Notes under the pieces: generated by a model
Database searches by the model: none
What the model saw: only the letters and a program-made list of their open reading frames with translations
What the model was told of the DNA's origin: nothing
IMG/VR virus record: IMGVR_UViG_3300030098_000109
Location: 1-36,479 of that record
Direction: 5' to 3' (one strand)
Length of the DNA: 36,479 nt
Origin: a virus
Program-made: the position numbers and the translations under genes
Shown: piece after piece, positions 16,263 to 20,842 of the stretch
Position numbering within the stretch: the stretch's first letter is position 1
Layout of the letters: each line of letters starts with the position of its first letter

Positions 16263-16421
16263 CTATGCTACTCCTTTCTGACGTAGTCTATGTTTACGGA
16301 CAAGCCTTCTCTCTCTGAGAGAGTTGTGCTTATCCCTTCGGTCATTCCCAACAATGTCGGGAAACACTTTCCTCTTCTTGGAAGAGGAAGCATTCTTTTG
16401 AAAGTTAATATTACTTTGCAT
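16263..16421 (-). CDS. Small very basic protein (52 aa) carrying an in-frame palindromic repeat
   Basis: A 52-aa frame that starts MQSNINFQKNASSSKKRKV and ends RKHRLRQKGVA. CGGAG lies 8 nt upstream, in the loop of a small hairpin, and the stop is 2 nt before the next ATG, whose AGGAG lies in its last codons. The repeat copy at 16346-16362 is translated as FPDIVGN. Strong hairpins lie at 16369-16391 (CTTCCTCTTC/GAAGAGGAAG) and around 16309. The composition suggests nucleic-acid binding; no family recognised. Confidence 0.6.
   Translation of the reverse strand: MQSNINFQKNASSSKKRKVFPDIVGNDRRDKHNSLRERRLVRKHRLRQKGVA
16346..16362. repeat. Palindromic repeat copy 2 (TCCCAACAATGTCGGGA)
   Basis: Second copy, within the 52-aa gene and read in frame on the minus strand as Pro-Asp-Ile-Val-Gly. 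Confidence 0.85.
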
Positions 16422-16434
16422 AGTAAAACTCCGT

Positions 16435-17139
16435 TTAATGTTCAGATAGATGTACTATCTGAGTTCTGTTAATAGTCTTCTGTGAAAAGCATCCTGCTTT
16501 ACACACACTGCAATGTCCAGATAGTTTCTTGTGTGTCTTAGGACACAAAAACATTCTCTGTTTGTAGACAGGATCTTCGATCATGTCATCATCACCAAAG
16601 AACATAATGTTCCAGTCGCTGTCAATCAAAGATTGCCATTCATCCTTCGTATTAGAAGGATCAAGAGAAGCATTGACAGCTACGTTAGGTAATGGCATTA
16701 GCTCAATCTCTATAAGAGATTTAAGTAATGTGTTTCTCCAAGCTCTAGTAGGTAGCCAGATAATACTATCTGGAGCTTCAAGAGCCATTTCTTTGATACG
16801 ATAGATATCAGAGATATCTTTGATACCTTCACCTCTGGTACAAGCTCTGACTCTCTTGGTCTGCTTCTTTCTTTTAGAAAGCCAAGAATTATAGCTATCT
16901 TTGATAGCTTCTGGTGTCATCTTTTGCCAGACTGTCTCACATCTGTCATCTCTGACAGACATGTTTTTGTACATTCTGTACAACTTTACGTTGTAACAAG
17001 TTTTGTCACAATAGTCAGTTCTGTGATCACAAGTTCCCTTGTGATTCTCTGTGTCATTGATAGGTCTATCCCAAGCAAACATATCAATGTCACTACAGTA
17101 TCTGAATAGATCATTGTACTCTTTAATGGTAACTGTCAT
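16435..17139 (-). CDS. GP88-like cysteine-rich phage protein (234 aa)
   Basis: Resembles the phage GP88 family: an N-terminal cysteine cluster (GTCDHRTDYCDKTCYNVKLY), a middle with RVRACTRGEGIKDISDIYRI and the line PDSIIWLPTRAWRN...NVAVNASLDPSN (matching the family's YTRS and S-x-D region), and a C-terminal cluster (CPKTHKKLSGHCSVCKAGC). The cysteines suggest metal or Fe-S binding; the family's activity is unknown. Its leader holds the Shine-Dalgarno GGA in the triloop of TTAAAC-GGA-GTTTAA just before the ATG. The coding sequence contains at least ten perfect hairpins, for example 16442-16462, 16705-16721, 16756-16773, 16803-16819, 16893-16909 and 17026-17045. Confidence 0.72.
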   Translation of the reverse strand: MTVTIKEYNDLFRYCSDIDMFAWDRPINDTENHKGTCDHRTDYCDKTCYNVKLYRMYKNMSVRDDRCETVWQKMTPEAIKDSYNSWLSKRKKQTKRVRACTRGEGIKDISDIYRIKEMALEAPDSIIWLPTRAWRNTLLKSLIEIELMPLPNVAVNASLDPSNTKDEWQSLIDSDWNIMFFGDDDMIEDPVYKQRMFLCPKTHKKLSGHCSVCKAGCFSQKTINRTQIVHLSEH

Positions 17140-17140
17140 T

Positions 17141-17155
17141 TTAAACTCCGTTTAA
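17141..17155 (-). promoter_or_regulatory. Ribosome site displayed in a hairpin triloop
   Basis: On the minus strand TTAAAC-GGA-GTTTAA forms a perfect 6-bp stem whose triloop is the core of the Shine-Dalgarno sequence, ending just before ATG at 17139. Related leaders occur at 17325-17341 (TTTAATC-GGA-GATTAAA, changed stem, same loop) and in weaker form at 16424-16438. The altered but still paired stem argues for selection on the fold. Confidence 0.55.
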
Positions 17156-17161
17156 GTTGCT

Positions 17162-17178
17162 TCCCAACATTGTCGGGA
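17162..17178. repeat. Palindromic repeat copy 3 (TCCCAACATTGTCGGGA)
   Basis: Third copy, intergenic, 23-39 nt upstream of the GP88-like start, at nearly the same distance as copy 1 is from its downstream gene. Confidence 0.85.
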
Positions 17179-17207
17179 ATGGTTTCGGTTTGGTCGGCAC
17201 TAAAGTC

Positions 17208-17273
17208 TATAACACTAATAGAAATAAAACACCTTCACTGAAGTTCAGGTGTTTTATTTCTGTGTTATAGTCT
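17208..17273 (-). promoter_or_regulatory. Long hairpin with conserved 12-nt loop, copy B
   Basis: Inner arms GAAATAAAACACCT and AGGTGTTTTATTTC enclose TCACTGAAGTTC; an outer pair CTATAACAC / GTGTTATAG extends the stem past a small asymmetric bulge. The loop differs from copy A (15800-15844) at one base, while the arms differ almost throughout but stay paired. It lies in the leader between the 251-aa gene and the GP88-like gene. Confidence 0.65.
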
Positions 17274-17295
17274 AAGTCTCTTCGGCAATCAAGTC

Positions 17296-17322
17296 CTATC
17301 GGACTAAAAGAAAACAAGTCAT
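17296..17322 (-). CDS. Possible 8-residue leader peptide
   Basis: A tiny frame MTCFLLVR directly follows a hairpin (17325-17341) that shows GGAG in its loop, with the ATG 10 nt after it. It overlaps another small hairpin AGTCC-TATC-GGACT. It lies between the terminator of the 251-aa gene and the long hairpin before the GP88-like gene, the position of an attenuator leader peptide. Very short, so support is only positional. Confidence 0.25.
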   Translation of the reverse strand: MTCFLLVR

Positions 17323-17324
17323 AG

Positions 17325-17341
17325 TTTAATCTCCGATTAAA
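17325..17341 (-). promoter_or_regulatory. Second ribosome site in a hairpin triloop
   Basis: TTTAATC-GGA-GATTAAA on the minus strand, a perfect 7-bp stem with the Shine-Dalgarno core as triloop. Same design as 17141-17155 with different stem bases. It precedes only the 8-codon frame at 17296-17322. Confidence 0.5.
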
Positions 17342-17349
17342 AAGGTTGA

Positions 17350-17395
17350 AACAAAAAAAAGAGCATAGCACCTAAGTGCTATACTCTTTCAGTGA
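17350..17395 (-). terminator. Rho-independent terminator after the 251-aa gene
   Basis: On the minus strand a long stem (AAAGAGTATAGCAC / GTGCTATGCTCTTT, one mismatch, loop TTAG) runs straight into a tract of eight or more T. It lies just after the stop codon at 17404. This is the clearest intrinsic terminator in the left half and isolates the 251-aa gene transcript from the genes to the left, at least in part. Confidence 0.85.
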
Positions 17396-17403
17396 AAGGT
17401 AGC

Positions 17404-18159
17404 TTACGCTACCTTCCTCTTCTTCTTGGAAGCCTTTGGCTTCTGCTGTGAAGCATGGTGCAACTCTATGAGTTGCAAGATAACCTCTTCGAGGTTAAAC
17501 TGCTTCCTTGAAGCAATCTCAGCAGTATACTGAGCCAAACCCTTGGGGTTTGAAGGAACGTTGATCACTTTCGACTTCTTAGTAGAAGTCACCTCATTCC
17601 CAACATTGTCGGGATTGACCTCAACCTTTGGTTGAGACTGAGAAGTCGTAGACTTCTTCTTGGAAGCCTTTGGCTTCTTTCTTGTTGAGAAGTCACCGAC
17701 TTCTTCAACAAATGCTCTTTTCATCGCTGAAAGCGATGTAAAGCCAAGGGACTGTTTTCCGTTGGTGAGAACTCTGTTCTCAAGCCAAGCAGTGATTTGG
17801 TCATGGTTCTTATAGAACCATAAGCATTCACTTCTCCTCTGAGAAGTGAGTTTGTTCAGAGAACACTCTTCCAATCTATGATTGGAGATCCTGCCGTATT
17901 TGCTTTCCAAGCAAAGCTCATCGATCAGCTTACCAGTTTGGTAAGCTAGTCCACCAGACTGAGTATCAGTCTTGTGAAGCTTGGAATGCTCCAACAGAAA
18001 CTTAGCAGTTTCTGAAGCAATGACTGCTCCTCTAGCTTCAAAAGTACCACTGTACTTTTGGAAAGCCTGAGGTTTCTTAGAAACCTTTGGAGCAACTTTA
18101 GTTGCTTTAGCAGATTTGCTCTTTAGAGCAGTTACGAGTTTGGATTTTGTGTTTGGCAT
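17404..18159 (-). CDS. Basic protein of unknown function encoded by a hairpin-saturated gene (251 aa)
   Basis: First gene of the leftward arm. Lys/Ser/Ala-rich tails (KPKASKKKS near 163-171 and KPKASKKKRKVA at the end) flank two more ordered regions (about 35-155 and 190-235), so a DNA- or RNA-binding structural role is plausible, but no family is recognised. The DNA is extraordinary: about 20 perfect hairpins with 6-9 bp stems and 3-5 nt loops, for example 17429-17443, 17459-17477, 17481-17497, 17536-17552, 17573-17590, 17641-17657, 17722-17738, 17803-17821, 17828-17849, 17899-17915, 17956-17972, 18039-18060. One palindromic repeat is read in frame as NPDNVGN. AAGGAGG precedes the ATG. Confidence 0.8.
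   Translation of the reverse strand: MPNTKSKLVTALKSKSAKATKVAPKVSKKPQAFQKYSGTFEARGAVIASETAKFLLEHSKLHKTDTQSGGLAYQTGKLIDELCLESKYGRISNHRLEECSLNKLTSQRRSECLWFYKNHDQITAWLENRVLTNGKQSLGFTSLSAMKRAFVEEVGDFSTRKKPKASKKKSTTSQSQPKVEVNPDNVGNEVTSTKKSKVINVPSNPKGLAQYTAEIASRKQFNLEEVILQLIELHHASQQKPKASKKKRKVA
17598..17614. repeat. Palindromic repeat copy 4 (TCCCAACATTGTCGGGA)
   Basis: Fourth copy, within the 251-aa gene, read on the minus strand as Asn-Pro-Asp-Asn-Val-Gly-Asn in the linker between its two ordered regions. Confidence 0.85.
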
Positions 18160-18175
18160 TTTGCCCTCCTTCTAT

Positions 18176-18220
18176 TAATTGGTTAACACATTTGTAAACA
18201 AATGTTGTGTTAACCAATTA
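18176..18220. promoter_or_regulatory. 45-bp palindrome with two GTGTTAACC half-sites
   Basis: Outer arms TAATTGGTTAACACA and TGTGTTAACCAATTA are perfect complements (15 bp), with inner TTTGT/ACAAA able to pair. It sits directly upstream of the ribosome site of the 251-aa gene. A third GTGTTAACC occurs at 18568-18576. A repressor operator or a replication-initiator site are the leading possibilities. Confidence 0.65.
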
Positions 18221-18233
18221 CTAGGGTTGCCGA

Positions 18234-18250
18234 TCCCAACAATGTCGGGA
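18234..18250. repeat. Palindromic repeat copy 5 (TCCCAACAATGTCGGGA)
   Basis: Fifth and rightmost copy, in the control region between the 45-bp palindrome and the rightward terminator-like hairpin, 75 nt upstream of the 251-aa gene. Confidence 0.85.
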
Positions 18251-18256
18251 ATGGAT

Positions 18257-18280
18257 CATACCCCCTTGGGGTATGTTTTT
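18257..18280 (+). terminator. Rightward-facing terminator-like hairpin
   Basis: CATACCCC-CTT-GGGGTATG followed by five T on the plus strand, a textbook intrinsic terminator. No rightward gene precedes it, so it would stop antisense transcription coming out of the leftward operon, or the stem works in the leftward mRNA leader instead. Confidence 0.6.
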
Positions 18281-18300
18281 GGATGACCAAAGAATGACCA

Positions 18301-18327
18301 TAGGCTTTAGCCTAAACCTGTTTTTTT
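18301..18327 (+). terminator. Second terminator-like hairpin in the control region
   Basis: TAGGCT-TT-AGCCTA followed after six bases by a run of seven T on the plus strand. Weaker than the neighbouring hairpin because of the very short loop and the gap before the T-tract. Confidence 0.35.
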
Positions 18328-18567
18328 CAGAAATCTTGACCTCAAACAACTGATTGCCTACGGCAACTGATGTGATAACAGTTGCTTTTAAAAACAAACT
18401 CGTTTGTTTTCAAGGCGATGGGCATTCCAAGGTGCATTGCGATGCACAATTTGCGTTCACCACGCATCGGGATGCACGATTTTACCTGCATCGGGCATCG
18501 GGACGCATGGGGAAGGGGGGGTGCGTCAGATATATGTATATATAAATACACAGATTAGGAAAAATGA

Positions 18568-18607
18568 GTGTTAACCACTTTAGTACGGATATGGATAGGG
18601 GTGTCAA
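18568..18607 (-). promoter_or_regulatory. Possible leftward promoter with operator-like GTGTTAACC
   Basis: On the minus strand TTGACA (18607-18602) is followed after 16 nt by the weak -10 TACTAA (18585-18580); GTGTTAACC at 18568-18576 would then cover the start point. The -35 is perfect and the -10 poor, so this could be a regulated promoter or chance. Confidence 0.35.
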
Positions 18608-18617
18608 ATAATTGGTA

Positions 18618-18646
18618 TTGACTACTAAAAGCATACATGATATAAT
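18618..18646 (+). promoter_or_regulatory. Sigma70-like rightward promoter
   Basis: TTGACT (18618-18623), a 17-bp spacer and TATAAT (18641-18646): close to the ideal bacterial housekeeping promoter. It would drive the right (structural and lysis) arm. It is about 10 bp from an oppositely oriented TTGACA, so the two arms may be co-regulated here. Confidence 0.8.
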
Positions 18647-18783
18647 TATATAAACTAGGATGACATATTAAGTGTTACATTAAAGTGTTTATTCAATATA
18701 AATAAATAATCACTTACATGTAACATATTAAATGTATGTCTATATAGGGATTTATCCGTACTTTTTTAAATTAATGTTTGACA

Positions 18784-18993
18784 ATGGGAAAAAAATCCGT
18801 AAAACTATACACAGATAATGTAATTGAAGAGTTTTATTCTGCTGTGGCTAATAACAACTTAGATAAATTACATATACCTCACAGTGATGTTTTCTACGTA
18901 AGAGCCGCAGTGGAAGCCCACTATGGCAGATCTTTTACTTTGAAAGAGGTGGAAGACGCTATGATAGCTGAAGGTTGGTCAGACCATAAATAG
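18784..18993 (+). CDS. Hypothetical small protein, first gene of the right arm (69 aa)
   Basis: 69-aa protein MGKKSVKLYTDNVIEEFYSAVANN... with a basic N-terminus and helical body (DVFYVRAAVEAHYGRSFTLKEVEDAMIAEGW). The C-terminal helix-loop-helix pattern could be a winged-helix or EF-like fold, but I recognise no family. The ATG at 18784 is chosen; a TTG two codons earlier is an alternative and no strong ribosome site precedes either. As the first gene behind the strong promoter it could be regulatory; that is inference. Confidence 0.6.
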   Translation: MGKKSVKLYTDNVIEEFYSAVANNNLDKLHIPHSDVFYVRAAVEAHYGRSFTLKEVEDAMIAEGWSDHK

Positions 18994-19003
18994 GAGCAAA
19001 ACT

Positions 19004-19333
19004 ATGGTAATGAAAAAAGGTAAGATGAAGAAAAAAGGCATGGCACGAGGTGGTGCTATGATGAAAAAGAAAGGCATGGCAGTGGGGGGACTCAAAAAAC
19101 CTGCAGCAGGAGCTAAAGGGCTAAAGAAGTTGCCTACATCTGTACGTAACAAAATGGGCTACATGAATAAAGGTGGCACAATGAAGAAAAAAGGTATGGC
19201 TCGTGGTGGAGCTATGAAGAAAAAAGGTTATGCAAAAGGTGGAGCAATGAAAAAGTACGGCACTATGTATAAAGTTGGTGGTGCTGTGGCAGGAAAAAAG
19301 TACGGAATGGTTGACAAGAAGAAGAAGAAGTAG
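19004..19333 (+). CDS. Lys/Gly/Met-rich repeat protein (109 aa)
   Basis: Low-complexity protein built from repeats of KKKGMARGGAM, KKKGYAKGGAM and related units (about residues 8-35 and 58-85), ending MVDKKKKK. AGGAGC precedes the ATG. The same KKGG or GG-containing short motif occurs in several right-arm proteins, suggesting a shared assembly or DNA-condensing role. Such proteins are common in marine phages, and their function is not known to me. Confidence 0.65.
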   Translation: MVMKKGKMKKKGMARGGAMMKKKGMAVGGLKKPAAGAKGLKKLPTSVRNKMGYMNKGGTMKKKGMARGGAMKKKGYAKGGAMKKYGTMYKVGGAVAGKKYGMVDKKKKK

Positions 19334-19348
19334 TATAATTATGTCACT

Positions 19349-20059
19349 ATGGCATATCTACAAAGTAACATTCCGTATTTCAAAGCTTGGGTAAGACGAG
19401 AGTATACCTGTAACTTTGAAAAATATCATGGCGAGTTTTTACACTGCATGGTTATAGCTGTAACAACTATGCCAAATAGATCACTCAGCTTTCAGGTTAT
19501 ATTTACTGGCTGTGAGACTGACGATACTGACGAACCAAACGTGCATGGTGGAGCTATGTGGGCTAGAATGCCTATCACAGCCCTAGTAGGAGACACTCCT
19601 GTAGAAGACTGGGCTGAAGAAATGCCACCCTACATAGCACAACCTTGGGATTGTATGTCCCATGATCATAGTGTCTATGTACTAGACAGAGCTACACCTG
19701 CACCGTGGATAGCAAAAGTGGATGGAGAGTTCTATCCTGCTAAATATTATTTCACTGTGGACTACACAAACAGTGAGATAGCTGATGATCCTGCACAACA
19801 TAAGCAGTCACACGTACTAGAACTGATGGATGCAGGTAAATACACAGGAAACATTGTGGCATTACCTAATAATAGAGTCAGAGTGACACACCCTGCATGG
19901 TTTGAAGCAGGAGAAGGACCACCTGACTTTAGACCCTCCCAAAGAATCTTTCATTCAAAGCAAGAAACGGAATATGTGTGGGATACTGGCAGAGTATTCA
20001 ACAATTTATATGCAAAGGAAAAGAAAAATGGTAGCAACAGCAAGAAAAAAAGTAAATAA
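19349..20059 (+). CDS. Conserved phage protein of unknown function (236 aa)
   Basis: A folded acidic protein (MAYLQSNIPYFKAWVRREYTC..., HGGAMWARMPITALVGDTPVEDWAEEMPPYIAQPWDC) with a charged tail KEKKNGSNSKKKSK. Aromatic-rich and beta-like in the middle. It lies among basic small proteins ahead of the lysis and packaging genes. No membrane segment or known catalytic motif seen. It is likely conserved among marine phages of this type, but I assign no role. Confidence 0.72.
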   Translation: MAYLQSNIPYFKAWVRREYTCNFEKYHGEFLHCMVIAVTTMPNRSLSFQVIFTGCETDDTDEPNVHGGAMWARMPITALVGDTPVEDWAEEMPPYIAQPWDCMSHDHSVYVLDRATPAPWIAKVDGEFYPAKYYFTVDYTNSEIADDPAQHKQSHVLELMDAGKYTGNIVALPNNRVRVTHPAWFEAGEGPPDFRPSQRIFHSKQETEYVWDTGRVFNNLYAKEKKNGSNSKKKSK

Positions 20060-20309
20060 AGTTATAAAAGGATTAAAAAAAGCTACAAAGCTACACTCGC
20101 AACAAGCAAAATCTTTATCTACTTTAAAATTAAGTAAAGGTGGTAGCACTGTAAACAAAGCAGGTAACTATACCAAGCCGGGAATGAGAAAAAGAATGTT
20201 TCAGGCTATAAAAGCAGGGTCAAAGGGTGGTAATCCCGGACAATGGAGTGCGAGAAAAGCACAATTACTAGCAGCACGCTACAAAAAAGGTGGTGGGGGC
20301 TATAAGTAA
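20028..20309 (+). CDS. DUF5872-like small basic protein (93 aa)
   Basis: The C-terminal half, KPGMRKRMFQAIKAGSKGG then GNPGQWSARKAQLLAARYKKGGGGYK, matches the DUF5872 pattern (KxGxxGGxPGQWSARKAQ...YKxxGGGY). AAAGGA lies 9 nt before the ATG, and the gene overlaps the preceding one by 32 nt. Very basic, so nucleic-acid binding is plausible; activity unknown. Confidence 0.72.
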   Translation: MVATARKKVNKVIKGLKKATKLHSQQAKSLSTLKLSKGGSTVNKAGNYTKPGMRKRMFQAIKAGSKGGNPGQWSARKAQLLAARYKKGGGGYK

Positions 20310-20608
20310 TGGCTGACCCCAAGGTTGGCACAGGCAAAAAGCCTAAAGGAAGTGGTAGAAGACTTTACACAGATGAAAATCCTAAAGATACAGTAAGTAT
20401 AAAGTATGCAACGGTAGCAGATGCAAAAAAAACTATTGCAAAAGTTAAAAAGATTAACAAATCCTATGCGAGGAAGATCCAAATCCTCACCGTTCTTGAA
20501 CAACGAGCTAGGTTTGCAGGAAAAACTGAACAATCTAGGCTTGCCAAGAAAGCGAAAGAAACACTAAGGAGACAACATGGCACTGGCAAAAAGTCAAAGG
20601 TCACTTAA
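20309..20608 (+). CDS. Small basic conserved protein (99 aa)
   Basis: Starts at the TAATG overlap with the preceding gene. Contains DPKVGTGKKPKGSGRRLYTDENPKDTVSIKYATVADA followed by a helical KKINKSYARKIQILTVLEQRARFAGKTEQSRLAKKAKE. The N-terminal KGSGRRLYTDENPKDTV segment is shared with small proteins of other marine viruses as far as I recall, of unknown function. Likely structural or DNA-associated given charge and location. Confidence 0.65.
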   Translation: MADPKVGTGKKPKGSGRRLYTDENPKDTVSIKYATVADAKKTIAKVKKINKSYARKIQILTVLEQRARFAGKTEQSRLAKKAKETLRRQHGTGKKSKVT

Positions 20609-20825
20609 ATCATGGACAAAACAAAAATGGAGAACAAAAAGTGGTAAGCCGAGTAAACAAACTGGAGAACGCTATCTTCCAACGGCTGCAATCAAAGCTC
20701 TATCACCCCAAGAGTACGCAGCGACAACTAGAGCTAAAAGAAAAGGCAAGGCGGCAGGCAAGCAATTCGTTAAACAGCCTAAAGGTATTGCTAAGAAAAC
20801 GAGAAGTTATAGAAAGGTTACATAA
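20577..20825 (+). CDS. Small basic conserved protein (82 aa)
   Basis: AGGAG is placed 5 nt before the ATG, and the gene overlaps the preceding one by 32 nt. The sequence SLKSWTKQKWRTKSGKPS...GERYLPTAAIKALSPQEYAATTRAKRKGKAAGKQFVKQP is a pattern I associate with a small protein widespread in marine phages, function unknown. Very rich in Lys, Arg, Ser and Thr. It is one of four consecutive highly basic proteins (19004-20825), which may be DNA-binding or internal head proteins. Confidence 0.65.
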   Translation: MALAKSQRSLKSWTKQKWRTKSGKPSKQTGERYLPTAAIKALSPQEYAATTRAKRKGKAAGKQFVKQPKGIAKKTRSYRKVT

Positions 20826-20842
20826 TATGGGGTATTTTGAAA

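Larger units (their letters stand above)
14302..18480. other. Region of dense short perfect hairpins, coding and non-coding
   Basis: By eye I located more than 40 perfect inverted repeats with stems of about 5-9 bp and loops mostly of 3-4 nt, roughly one every 30-50 nt at the right end, thinning toward 14.3 kb. They cross genes and intergenic gaps alike. Comparable stretches of helicase, polymerase, methyltransferase and the right-arm genes show only sporadic examples. They vary in sequence, so they are not copies of one element. Confidence 0.8.
18160..18783. other. Non-coding control region between the divergent arms
   Basis: About 620 bp with no convincing gene. The left two thirds (18170-18500) are palindrome-rich: the 45-bp palindrome, repeat copy 5, two terminator-like hairpins, TTGCC-TAC-GGCAA (18354-18366), AAAACAAAC-TC-GTTTGTTTT (18391-18410), GTGCAT-TGCG-ATGCAC (18432-18447), GCATC-GG-GATGC (18464-18475) and related GCATCGGG units. 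The right third (18540-18783) is AT-rich and holds the promoters and an inverted TGTTACAT / ATGTAACA pair (about 18668 and 18718). It may contain the replication origin; this is inference. Confidence 0.7.

Noticed and set aside
15763-18250. CRISPR array made of the 17-bp palindromes
   Set aside because: Spacing is irregular (about 440-820 bp), copies fall inside genes, and there are no uniform spacers; the Cas4-like protein alone does not support CRISPR.
18342-18551. 69-aa minus-strand frame and 63-aa plus-strand frame in the control region
   Set aside because: Both run through the palindrome cluster, lack ribosome sites, and have Cys/His/Met-rich compositions that mirror the repeats; better explained as open frames by chance in GC-richer palindromic DNA.
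18160-18783. tRNA gene or attP core in the control region
   Set aside because: No cloverleaf with a plausible anticodon and TTCGA-type arm could be drawn, and an att core cannot be recognised without the host sequence.
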